From Peristeroidobacter agariperforans (lineage in GTDB: Bacteria > Pseudomonadota > Gammaproteobacteria > Steroidobacterales > Steroidobacteraceae): 64,000 nucleotides of DNA. The stretch is from positions 1,302,001-1,366,000 of the forward strand of contig NZ_RYFW01000001.1 of the NCBI RefSeq assembly GCF_004138335.1, given 5' to 3'. The translations under genes and the position numbers were made by a program. The notes below the pieces were generated by a model, which saw only the letters and a program-made list of their open reading frames with translations, was not told the origin of the DNA and made no database searches. Positions 54,992 to 63,273 of this stretch are shown in pieces (positions within the stretch are counted from its first letter, which is position 1; each line of letters starts with the position of its first letter).

Positions 54992-55471
54992 ATGAGCACC
55001 GTCTATGATTTCTCGGCCAACAGCCTCGACGGCAAGCCGGTACAGCTGCGCGATTTCGCGGGCAAGGTGCTGCTGGTGGTGAACACCGCCAGTAAGTGCG
55101 GCTTCACACCGCAGTACGAAGGGCTCGAGGCGCTTTACAAGCAGTATCGCGATCAGGGCCTGGCGGTGTTGGGCTTTCCCTGCAATCAGTTCGGCGCACA
55201 GGAGCCGGGCAGCGCCGATGAGATCGGCAGCTTCTGCCAAAAGAACTATGGCGTGAGCTTCCCCATGTTCGAGAAAATCGACGTGAATGGCGATGCGGCT
55301 CACCCGCTGTATCGCTGGCTGAAGAGCAACGCCAAGGGTTTGCTCGGCAGCGAAGCCATCAAGTGGAATTTCACCAAGTTCCTGATCGACCGCAACGGGC
55401 AGGTGGTCGACCGCTTCGCGCCCACCACCAAACCCGAGGACCTGAAGTCCAAAGTCGAGGAATTGCTGTAG
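54992..55471 (+). CDS. Glutathione peroxidase-family protein
   Basis: 159 residues. The peroxidatic C36 lies in [13 protein letters not shown]70 in [11 protein letters not shown], and the third catalytic segment is I-K-W-N-F-T-K-F. It is the cysteine (not selenocysteine) form, probably reducing peroxides with thioredoxin or glutathione. No signal peptide, so cytosolic. GGGGAGCTGTC precedes the ATG; the MipA-like gene begins directly at its stop. Confidence 0.92.
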   Translation: MSTVYDFSANSLDGKPVQLRDFAGKVLLVVNTASKCGFTPQYEGLEALYKQYRDQGLAVLGFPCNQFGAQEPGSADEIGSFCQKNYGVSFPMFEKIDVNGDAAHPLYRWLKSNAKGLLGSEAIKWNFTKFLIDRNGQVVDRFAPTTKPEDLKSKVEELL

Positions 55472-56332
55472 ATGAGCTCGATACGGGGAGTCGCGCCAGG
55501 CTGGTTGGCGGCGCTGGCCGTGCTTGCGTGGCCGGTCGCGTCGCAGGCTGAAGAAAAGCCGCTGTGGGAAGCGGGCCTGGGCATTGGAGCGATGGCGTTT
55601 CCGGACTATCGCGGCTCGGATGAGGTCAACACTTATCCGGTGCCGCTGCCGTACTTCGTGTATCGCGGCAAGTTCCTGAAGGCCGATCGCGAAGGTCTGC
55701 GCGGCGAGCTGTTCGACAAGCGTTATCTGGAGCTGAGCTTCAGCATGAACGCGACCATTCCCGTGAGCAGCGACGATAACGACGCACGGCAAGGTATGCC
55801 GAATCTGCGGCCGACGCTGGAGTTCGGTCCGTCGCTGGACGTGCACCTGTGGCGCTCGTCCGATACCAACGTGAAGCTCGATCTGGTGATGCCGCTGCGT
55901 GTGCCCATCACCCTGGAAAGCTCGCCCAGGACGCTGGGTTGGAATTTTTCGCCGCGCCTGAATCTCGACATCGAAAATGTCGGCGGCTACGAGGGCTGGA
56001 ACTTCGGCGTGGGCGCCGGGCCGCTGTTCGGCGCGGACAAATATCACGAGTATTTCTACTCAGTCGCGCCGCGTTTCGCGACGGCTGAGCGCCGTTCCTA
56101 CGATGCTCGCGGCGGCTATTCAGGCACGCACTTCCTCACGGCCATCTCCAAGCGCTTCCCGGGCTATTGGGTGGGCGCATACATGCGCTACGACAATCTG
56201 CACAATGCGGCGTTCGAAGACAGCCCGCTGGTCCGGCAGCAAAACTATCTTACCGGCGGCATCGGCATCGCATGGATGATCGGCAGATCCAAGCGCATGG
56301 TCGAAGTCGAGATCGACGAGGTCGCCGAGTGA
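55472..56332 (+). CDS. MipA/OmpV-family outer-membrane protein
   Basis: 286 residues. A signal peptide (1-26, S-Q-A-E) is followed by a beta-rich MipA/OmpV barrel: W-E-A-G-L-G-I-G-A-M-A-F-P-D-Y-R-G-S-D, Y-P-V-P-L-P-Y-F-V-Y-R-G and an alternating pattern to the end. Family members are outer-membrane barrels linked to peptidoglycan enzyme scaffolding or to small-molecule uptake. The ATG follows the peroxidase stop without a gap, so it closes the 53.7-56.3 kb operon. Confidence 0.88.
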   Translation: MSSIRGVAPGWLAALAVLAWPVASQAEEKPLWEAGLGIGAMAFPDYRGSDEVNTYPVPLPYFVYRGKFLKADREGLRGELFDKRYLELSFSMNATIPVSSDDNDARQGMPNLRPTLEFGPSLDVHLWRSSDTNVKLDLVMPLRVPITLESSPRTLGWNFSPRLNLDIENVGGYEGWNFGVGAGPLFGADKYHEYFYSVAPRFATAERRSYDARGGYSGTHFLTAISKRFPGYWVGAYMRYDNLHNAAFEDSPLVRQQNYLTGGIGIAWMIGRSKRMVEVEIDEVAE

Positions 56333-56336
56333 GGTG

Positions 56337-56366
56337 CGCTCACCCTCCGCAGGCAGAGGGTGAGCG
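56337..56366. terminator. Hairpin between convergent genes
   Basis: An 11-bp perfect inverted repeat CGCTCACCCTC / GAGGGTGAGCG (56337-56347 and 56356-56366) with an 8-base loop lies between the MipA-like gene and the CBS gene, which face each other. No U-tract follows on either side. It may act as a bidirectional transcript end. Confidence 0.5.
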
Positions 56367-56380
56367 ACAATCGAGATTTC

Positions 56381-56830
56381 TTAGTGAGGACGTTGCGCCG
56401 TTTGCGAGTGCTGGCCGCCCGGGCGTGAAATGCCACACAGCGCTTCGCCCGCGTCATCCTGTGTGCTGCCTTCACGGGCCAGATCGCCCAAGGACAGGAT
56501 GCCGACCAGGCGCTTGTCGCGATTCATCACGGGCAAGCGACGCAGGCGCTGGTCGCTCATGTTGCGCGTGACTTCCTCGATATCCTGATCTTCGTAGCAG
56601 TACTTGATCTCGTTGCTCATCACTTTACGAATCTGAGTGTCCGCGCCCCAGCCTTCGGCAATTGCACGAACGGCGATATCTCGATCGGTGATCATGCCCA
56701 CCAGTCGGTCGTTCTCTTGCACCGGCAGCGCACCGATGTCGAGCTCGGCCATCATGTGAGCGGCTTCGCGGATGGTCTGATCGGGCCGGACCATGCAAAC
56801 GTCTTGAGTCATGGCTTCGCGAATTTTCAT
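56381..56830 (-). CDS. CBS-pair domain protein
   Basis: 149 residues comprising two CBS motifs (about 7-60 and 70-120), with the typical M-T-x-D-V, I-G-A-L-P-V, V-G-M-I-T-D-R-D-I and R-R-L-P-V-M-N ... L-V-G-I-L-S-L-G-D-L. CBS pairs bind adenosine nucleotides and act as energy sensors. A polar tail of about 25 residues follows. GAGGAG five bases upstream of the ATG fixes the start. The partner it might regulate is not evident. Confidence 0.88.
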   Translation of the reverse strand: MKIREAMTQDVCMVRPDQTIREAAHMMAELDIGALPVQENDRLVGMITDRDIAVRAIAEGWGADTQIRKVMSNEIKYCYEDQDIEEVTRNMSDQRLRRLPVMNRDKRLVGILSLGDLAREGSTQDDAGEALCGISRPGGQHSQTAQRPH

Positions 56831-56960
56831 AGCGTCTCCTCGCGGCGGGTTATTTAAAACCAACTCGTCAGTACCGCTGCGGTTCCGCGCCCGGAAGCGC
56901 ATGCACTACACTGCGAGGACCGCATTTCACTGCAGTTCGCGCGCGCCAGGAAAGTCGCAG

Positions 56961-59900
56961 ATGCCGCTATCACCCATCCGCCTCGAAAGTCCCGCCGGCT
57001 TGTCGGTCGAGTTGCTGGAGAACGGCGCCGTGCGGCGCATGGATCACGGCGACACCATCGTCAATCTGTTCCTTGGCAACGAGTTGGAAGGCGGTGTGGC
57101 GAATTTGTATCTGCGACGGCTGAACGCCGACGCGTTGCAGTACATCGAACTGCTCGGGCCGCGCAGCCCGACACGTTTCGAGCGCTCGGGCGAGGGCTGG
57201 TCGGGCCGCGGTGAGTGGTCTGGAATTCGCTACACGGTTCAGCTTCGGCTCGCGGCTGCCGCGCCGGTGTGGTTCTGGCACGTGAGCCTGGAAAATTCTG
57301 CAGGCTCGACTCAGCAGGTCGATCTGATCTATGCGCAAGACATCGCGCTGTCGCCTTACGGCACCGTGCGGCTGAACGAGTTCTATGTCAGCCAGTACGT
57401 CGATCACACGCCGCTGCAGCACCCGAAGCAGGGGCATGTGATTGCTTCTCGGCAGAATCTGTCCGCGGCTGGACGCAACCCCTGGTGTGTCATTGGCTCC
57501 TTGCGCCGGGCGCAGAGTTTTGCGACCGACGCGATGCAAGTGCACGGGCTCGCAACTCGCGGCGGCCAGTCGCCCGTCGGCATCGTGCAGGGTCTGCCCG
57601 GTCGACGGCTGCAACACGAGCACTCGATGGTTGCGATCCAGGACCAGCCGCTGGAGATCAAACCCGGCGAACGTGTCAGCACGGGATTCTTCGGCAGCTT
57701 CAGTGCGGATCATCCCGAGGCAACCTCGCTCGGCGATCTCGACGCGGTCGACCAAGCACTCGATCTGCCCGAGGCGGCGTTCGTCGAGCTGGCGGGGACG
57801 AGCAGCGAAGATACGAACCACGCCACGTTGTTCAGTCGGGCGCCGTTGCTCGATGCGCTCGATTTGCAGTCCGAGGAGCTGAGCAAATTGTTCGGCTCGA
57901 GGCGACGACATGAAGAAGTCGACGAGCGAGGCGCGGTGCTCTCGTTCTTCTATGAGGCGGACCGGCACGTTGTATTGAAGGCCAAAGAATTACGGGTCCA
58001 GCGTCCGCACGGACACCTCCTGCGATCCGGGCGGCATGCAACACCCGATGAGTTGGCGCTGACGTCGACAGCTTGGATGAACGGCGTGTTTCATTCGATG
58101 CTCACGCAAGGGCATGTGAGTTTCAATCGCCTGCTGTCGACGGTGCACGGTTATCTAGGTTTGTACCGGTCGCACGGCCTGCGGCTGTTCGTGGAATCGG
58201 CAGGGCAGTGGCGCCTGCTCGACCTGCCCTCGGCGTTCGAGATTCAGCCGAAGGCGTGCCGCTGGATCTACAAACACACCGGCGGAGTGCTCGAGGTTCG
58301 TAGCGAAGCGCACGGCGAGCATGAGCTGACACTGCAAGTTGAAGTGCTGTCCGGCGCGGCCGTGCGCTGGTTTGTTTCCAGCCATATCGCGCTCAATGGC
58401 GATGATGGCAGTGTGTCGGGCGAAGCGCGCTGGCGTCAGGACGGCGATGCGATAGTGATTCAACCGGCGGAGGGCAGTGACCTTGCCCGCCGCTTTCCCG
58501 AAGGAAACTTCACGATCTCGCTGCATGAAGGCGCGAAGCTGGAGCGCGTCGGCGGCGATGGATTGTTGTTTGAGGATGGGCGGTCTCGCCAACAACCGTT
58601 TGTTTGTTCGGTCATCGCGGCGAGCAAGAGCTTTGGGTTGACGATCCGCGGCAATCTCGTTGCTGAAAGCAATGACGTGCCGGCGACCGGCGGTGAGCAG
58701 CTGGTCGAATTGCACGGCATCGAGGCGCCGGCGGAAAGTGCGTTGTCGGCACAAGTCGAACGTCTTGTCGAGATCCTGCCGTGGTTCCAGCACAACGCGT
58801 TCGTGCATTACTTATCGCCGCGCGGCTTGGAACAATACTCGGGCGGCGGCTGGGGCACGCGTGATGTCACGCAAGGCCCGGTTGAGATGCTGCTGGCCTT
58901 GGGAAATTTCCCGCCGATTCGTGACTTGTTGATTCGGGTCATGAAGGCTCAGGCGTCCGATGGCGACTGGCCGCAGTGGTTCATGTTCTTCGAGCGTGAA
59001 CGCGACATTCGCGCCGGCGACTCGCACGGTGACATCGTGTTCTGGCCGCTGCTGGCGCTGGCGCAGTATCTGATCGCGTCGGGCGACAGCTCGATTCTCG
59101 ACGAGCCCGTGCCGTTCTTCTCCTCGGGACATACGAAGCCGTCGGTGCCGCTGTGGAAACACGTGGAGCGGGCGTTGAAAGTCATCGAACGTCGCATCGT
59201 CGAAGGGACGGCGCTGGCGGCTTACGGTCACGGCGATTGGAATGACGCGCTTCAGCCGGCCGATCCGGCGATGCGCGAGCGCATGTGCAGTGCCTGGACA
59301 GTCACGCTGCATCATCAGGTGCTGACGACGCTGGCGCATGCACTACGAAGCATAGGTCGTGAGCAGGAAGCGGCGCGCTTCGATACCTGGGCATCGAACG
59401 TCAAACGCGATTTCCAGCAGGTGCTGCTGGTGGATGGTGTTCTCACGGGCTATGCGCTCTTTGAGGAAGAGGGCAAGGTGAACTATCTGCTCCATCCGCG
59501 AGATAGCATCACCGGCGTGAAGTACAGCTCGCTGGCGATGATCCATGCCATCCTGGAGGATCTGTTCGATGCCGAGCAGCTCCAACAGCATCTGCGTCTC
59601 ATCGATCTGAAGCTCAGCGGGCCGGATGGGGTGCGATTGTTCGACCGGCCGATGAACTATCACGGTGGCCCGCAGCGCTTCTTCCAACGCGCCGAAAGCG
59701 CCACGTTCTTCGGTCGCGAGATTGGCTTGATGTATATGCACGCGCACCTGCGTTATGCACAGGCGCTGGCGCGAATCGGTGAGACCGATCGGTTCTTCCG
59801 AGCGTTGTGCCAGGCCAATCCCATCGGTATTCAGAGCCTCGTGCCGACCGCGACATTGCGGCAGGCAAATTGCTATTACTCCAGCTCGGACGCGGCATTC

Positions 59901-60311
59901 GAAGATCGCTATCAAGCCAGCGCCGAGTACGATCGTGTGGCTCGAGGCGCCGTGCCGCTCGATGGCGGCTGGCGCGTGTATTCAAGCGGCGCCGGCATCG
60001 GATTGGGTTTGATCGTGCGGCGATTCCTCGGTCTCGGCATCGAAGCGCGCGATATCACGTTGGATCCGGTGATTCCCACGGCCTTGAGTGGGCTGCGGGT
60101 ACGGCTGTCACTGTTCGGCAAGCAGGTGACCTTGAGTTATGACATCCGCGGCGCTGGCCATGGAGTGAGTGAGGTGAGTATCAATGGCCAAGCGCTGGCG
60201 CTCACCAACGATCCCAATCCCTATCGCAAAGGCGCCGCGCGCATTGAGCGTGCTCAGTTTGTCAGCAAGCTCGATCGACCGGACAATACGATACAAATCA
60301 AGGTAGGCTGA
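56961..60311 (+). CDS. GH94 glycoside phosphorylase, probable 1,2-beta-oligoglucan phosphorylase
   Basis: 1116 residues. An N-terminal beta-sandwich region leads to an (alpha/alpha)6 barrel with W-G-T-R-D-V-T-Q-G-P, Y-G-H-G-D-W-N-D-A-L (D762 in the motif that carries the catalytic acid in GH94), and F-D-R-P-M-N-Y-H-G-G. The size and motifs fit the 1,2-beta-oligoglucan phosphorylase group, which cleaves sophoro-oligosaccharides with phosphate to give glucose 1-phosphate. Cellobiose phosphorylases are shorter, about 800 residues. No signal peptide. The ATG at 56961 fits the domain start; the frame is open upstream to 56811. No endo-beta-1,2-glucanase is adjacent. Confidence 0.82.
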   Translation: MPLSPIRLESPAGLSVELLENGAVRRMDHGDTIVNLFLGNELEGGVANLYLRRLNADALQYIELLGPRSPTRFERSGEGWSGRGEWSGIRYTVQLRLAAAAPVWFWHVSLENSAGSTQQVDLIYAQDIALSPYGTVRLNEFYVSQYVDHTPLQHPKQGHVIASRQNLSAAGRNPWCVIGSLRRAQSFATDAMQVHGLATRGGQSPVGIVQGLPGRRLQHEHSMVAIQDQPLEIKPGERVSTGFFGSFSADHPEATSLGDLDAVDQALDLPEAAFVELAGTSSEDTNHATLFSRAPLLDALDLQSEELSKLFGSRRRHEEVDERGAVLSFFYEADRHVVLKAKELRVQRPHGHLLRSGRHATPDELALTSTAWMNGVFHSMLTQGHVSFNRLLSTVHGYLGLYRSHGLRLFVESAGQWRLLDLPSAFEIQPKACRWIYKHTGGVLEVRSEAHGEHELTLQVEVLSGAAVRWFVSSHIALNGDDGSVSGEARWRQDGDAIVIQPAEGSDLARRFPEGNFTISLHEGAKLERVGGDGLLFEDGRSRQQPFVCSVIAASKSFGLTIRGNLVAESNDVPATGGEQLVELHGIEAPAESALSAQVERLVEILPWFQHNAFVHYLSPRGLEQYSGGGWGTRDVTQGPVEMLLALGNFPPIRDLLIRVMKAQASDGDWPQWFMFFERERDIRAGDSHGDIVFWPLLALAQYLIASGDSSILDEPVPFFSSGHTKPSVPLWKHVERALKVIERRIVEGTALAAYGHGDWNDALQPADPAMRERMCSAWTVTLHHQVLTTLAHALRSIGREQEAARFDTWASNVKRDFQQVLLVDGVLTGYALFEEEGKVNYLLHPRDSITGVKYSSLAMIHAILEDLFDAEQLQQHLRLIDLKLSGPDGVRLFDRPMNYHGGPQRFFQRAESATFFGREIGLMYMHAHLRYAQALARIGETDRFFRALCQANPIGIQSLVPTATLRQANCYYSSSDAAFEDRYQASAEYDRVARGAVPLDGGWRVYSSGAGIGLGLIVRRFLGLGIEARDITLDPVIPTALSGLRVRLSLFGKQVTLSYDIRGAGHGVSEVSINGQALALTNDPNPYRKGAARIERAQFVSKLDRPDNTIQIKVG

Positions 60312-60337
60312 GCCTGCGCGCAGCCGAGACCAGAGGC

Positions 60338-60358
60338 GCGAGCCCGGAAGGCTCGCGG
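60338..60358. terminator. Short hairpin between GH94 and AtoE-like genes
   Basis: CGCGAGCC (60338-60345) and GGCTCGCG (60351-60358) form a perfect 8-bp stem with a 5-base loop in the 70-base gap between the two plus-strand genes. No U-tract. It may attenuate or process the transcript. Confidence 0.4.
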
Positions 60359-60381
60359 GCCCGGGTGTGTCGAATACAAGT

Positions 60382-61797
60382 ATGAACAAACAAGCCGGCT
60401 GGTTGGAACGCATTTCCCTGCGCTGCTGCGCCTGGTCGGAGCGCTGGATTCCGGACGCCTACGTCTTTGCAGTGCTGGGCGTGATCGTCGTTGCGGTCGC
60501 GGCCATCGCGCTGGGCTCGCCTGTGACGCAGACGGCCAAGGCGTTTGGCGATGGCTTCTGGAGCCTGATCCCATTCACCATGCAGATGTGCTTCATCATC
60601 ATCGGCGGATATGTGGTGGCCAGCTCGCCGCCCGCCGCTCGATTGATCGACAGGCTCGCGGCGGTGCCTCGCACCGGGCGCGGCGCGGCGTGTTGGGTAG
60701 CCGTCATAAGCATGCTGTTTTCGCTGCTGCACTGGGGCTTGAGCATGATCCTCGGCAGCTTGCTCGTGCGTGCGCTGTCTCGCCGAGAAGATCTCGGCAT
60801 GGATTTGCGTGCTGCCGCCGCTGCTGCCTACTTGGGCATGGGCTCGGTGTGGGCGATGGGATTGTCGTCGTCGGCCGCGCAGTTGCAGGCGAATCCCGCG
60901 AGCATGCCACCGGCGCTGGTGCAGATCACGGGCGTCATTCCATTCACCGAAACGATCTTTCTTTGGCAATCGATTGCGCTGACGGCGATTCTCATCGTCG
61001 TAACTTTGGCGATCGCGTGGCTGACGACCCCTCGCGGGGAAAACGCTCAAACAGCCCGCCGTCTCGGAATCGTAGTTGACCCACCCGCCGTTGAATCGAC
61101 GGTGCTAGCGACTCGACCCGGCGAATGGCTCGAGCACAGCCCTTTGCTCAACGTCCTGATCGCGGCGCTGGGTGCCGCCTGGCTCGTGCAAGAGTTCACG
61201 AGCAAAGGCGCCGCGCTCGCGATCTCGAGCCTCAACACTTACAACTTTCTGTTCGTGATGCTCGGCCTGCTGCTGTGCTGGCGGCCGCGGGTGTTTCTCG
61301 ATGCGGTCTCGAAGAGTGTGCCGGGCGTAAGCGGCGTGCTGATCCAGTTCCCGTTCTATGGCGGCATCGCGGCGATTCTCACGTCTGCTGTCGGCAGCGA
61401 CGGGCAGAGCATCGCGCATCACTTATCGAGTTTTTTCGCTCAGGCGGCGACGCGCGAAACGTTTCCCGTCGTGATGGGCGTTTACTCGGCAGTGCTGGGA
61501 TTCTTCGTGCCGTCGGGCGGCGGCAAATGGATCATCGAAGCGCCGTATGTGATGCAAGCGGCGAACGAGTTGAAAGTCCACCTCGGCTGGGCGGTGCAGG
61601 TGTACAACGCCGCCGAGGCGTTGCCGAACCTGATCAACCCGTTCTGGATGTTGCCGCTGCTGGGCATCCTGAAGCTGCGCGCACGCGACGTCATCGGCTT
61701 CACGATGATCCAATTCGTCGTGCACGTTCCAGTGGTGTTGTTGCTGCTCTGGGCGTTCGGGCTGACGCTCGATTACAAGCCGCCCGTCATGCCGTGA
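60382..61797 (+). CDS. AtoE-family short-chain fatty acid transporter
   Basis: 471 residues, about 10-12 hydrophobic helices. Motifs of the AtoE family are W-I-P-D-A-Y-V-F-A, G-F-W-S-L-I-P-F-T-M-Q-M, W-G-L-S-M-I-L-G, Q-F-P-F-Y-G-G-I-A, F-V-P-S-G-G-G-K-W-I-I-E-A-P-Y-V and A-L-P-N-L-I-N-P-F-W. AtoE-like proteins are thought to move short-chain fatty acids or related acids. No ato operon or beta-oxidation genes are adjacent, so the physiological substrate is open. Confidence 0.87.
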   Translation: MNKQAGWLERISLRCCAWSERWIPDAYVFAVLGVIVVAVAAIALGSPVTQTAKAFGDGFWSLIPFTMQMCFIIIGGYVVASSPPAARLIDRLAAVPRTGRGAACWVAVISMLFSLLHWGLSMILGSLLVRALSRREDLGMDLRAAAAAAYLGMGSVWAMGLSSSAAQLQANPASMPPALVQITGVIPFTETIFLWQSIALTAILIVVTLAIAWLTTPRGENAQTARRLGIVVDPPAVESTVLATRPGEWLEHSPLLNVLIAALGAAWLVQEFTSKGAALAISSLNTYNFLFVMLGLLLCWRPRVFLDAVSKSVPGVSGVLIQFPFYGGIAAILTSAVGSDGQSIAHHLSSFFAQAATRETFPVVMGVYSAVLGFFVPSGGGKWIIEAPYVMQAANELKVHLGWAVQVYNAAEALPNLINPFWMLPLLGILKLRARDVIGFTMIQFVVHVPVVLLLLWAFGLTLDYKPPVMP

Positions 61798-61804
61798 GCT
61801 CGTG

Positions 61805-62605
61805 TCACTCGAGCAGTGCCGCGCGAATCTTGTCTTGCATGGCTGGCGTCACACCCGCCGTCTTCTCGAGATAGGCCTCGACATCGCCAATCTGCTCGAA
61901 CGCTGCGTGCAAGAACGCGGCGTCGGCGCTGAACAGAACACGCCGCATGTCTTCCGGCATCGCCAACAAAGGAGCGTGGTTGTCGGTCACGCCGAGTTGC
62001 GCCTGGTGGCGCGAGCGGATGAACTCCTCGAAGTTGCCCGACGTATTGGTCAGCAAATAATCCTGGATCGCGGTTTCCTCCGGCACGCCCAGAGATCGCA
62101 GCAGCACCGCGACCGCGATGCCCGTGCGATCCTTGCCTGCCGCGCAGTGGACGATCAACGGTACATCGCCATTCGCAATCGCGGAGAACATGCCGCCGAT
62201 GCGCGGGCCCATCCACTCCGGAAGGGTGCGGTACAGCGCGATCATCGCATCAAACATTCCCGCCGCATTTTTCGGCCGATCCGCGGCCAGGCCACGAACC
62301 GTCGGTGTCACGATGCCATCGTCCCAGGAGAGCGCATTGACGTTTGCGTGCGGCCAGCGTGTCGGCTCTCGCTCGCGTTCCTCTGCGCGTCGCAGATCGC
62401 AAATCGCACGCACCTGGAGCCTGGTCAAAGGCGCGTGATCGTCCGCAGTGAAGTAGGTGAGCACGCCGGTGCGATACACCTTGCCCCAGCGCGTGTGGGA
62501 GCCTTGCTGAGTGCGATAACCGCCGATGTCGCGAAAGTTACAGCCGCCTTGAAACGAGAGCACACGTTCGCGCTCGGCGCGAACGGCGGAAGCCGGTGAA
62601 GTCAT
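61805..62605 (-). CDS. Tyrosine phosphatase (Y_phosphatase3 family)
   Basis: 266 residues. The P-loop H-C154-A-A-G-K-D-R160-T-G contains the catalytic Cys and Arg of the C-x5-R phosphatases, with the preceding N-F-R-D-I-G-G-Y and Y-R-T-G motifs of the Y_phosphatase3 group. Such enzymes dephosphorylate tyrosine, phosphoinositides or small molecules. ATG at 62605 has AAGG upstream; a GTG two codons earlier is possible. It lies convergent with the AtoE-like gene, 7 bases apart. Confidence 0.9.
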   Translation of the reverse strand: MTSPASAVRAERERVLSFQGGCNFRDIGGYRTQQGSHTRWGKVYRTGVLTYFTADDHAPLTRLQVRAICDLRRAEEREREPTRWPHANVNALSWDDGIVTPTVRGLAADRPKNAAGMFDAMIALYRTLPEWMGPRIGGMFSAIANGDVPLIVHCAAGKDRTGIAVAVLLRSLGVPEETAIQDYLLTNTSGNFEEFIRSRHQAQLGVTDNHAPLLAMPEDMRRVLFSADAAFLHAAFEQIGDVEAYLEKTAGVTPAMQDKIRAALLE

Positions 62606-62701
62606 GGACACGCCTTACCAGGGAATCGAGTCGCAGTGTCGCACAGACACGGCCACGGTTCGACCTGTCGCCCGCGTTCTACCAGGGGAATTGGCTTCGA
62701 C

Positions 62702-63166
62702 CTAGTGAGCGAAAGGCGACGGCGTGCCTGCCGGTTCAAGTAGATACGTGTCGGTGGCGTTCGCGCGCACGAAGCTCTGATCGCGTGTCTGATCCGGTGG
62801 CAGGGGCGCAAATATGCGCCACGATTGAGCGGGATTCAGCAGGGCCCACACCGGCGCGGCGATCCCGGGCCATACGTCCGGCGTATCGGTCGGGCGGCGC
62901 TCGCGCTCGCCCTCCACCTGCACCTCTTCGATGTCTTCACGAATGAACGTGGTCGCTAATATTCTATTGAGCTCTTCGGCGGTGTAGAGCTGCGTGATCA
63001 GCGGCGCACGCAGATCCAGCGGCTGGTGCGGGGGCGCTGTTTTCGCAGCGAAAACCGCCGTATTGGTCGCGGCGGGCGCCGGTTCTTCGGCCAGCCCATT
63101 GCCACTAAGCAATGCCCCGACGAGGATCATCGAGACCATCGAACCAGATCGATTGAATGTGATCAT
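62702..63166 (-). CDS. Exported protein of unknown function
   Basis: 154 residues. A signal peptide (1-26, G-L-A-E) precedes an Ala/Pro-rich stretch and a domain with Y-T-A-E-E-L-N-R-I-L-A-T-T-F and W-A-L-L-N-P-A-Q-S-W-R-I-F-A-P-L. No cysteine occurs. I recognise no family. It lies upstream of the phosphatase on the same strand and diverges from the CoA-transferase gene. Confidence 0.6.
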   Translation of the reverse strand: MITFNRSGSMVSMILVGALLSGNGLAEEPAPAATNTAVFAAKTAPPHQPLDLRAPLITQLYTAEELNRILATTFIREDIEEVQVEGERERRPTDTPDVWPGIAAPVWALLNPAQSWRIFAPLPPDQTRDQSFVRANATDTYLLEPAGTPSPFAH

Positions 63167-63273
63167 GGTGCGGCACCGACCAGCTCTGGTGATAGAAACG
63201 CCCTTGCTCCGCGGCCCTGGCTGCGATTAGTTTGCGCGGCCGAAGCCTAAGACCATGCAAGTCAAGAAGCAGT

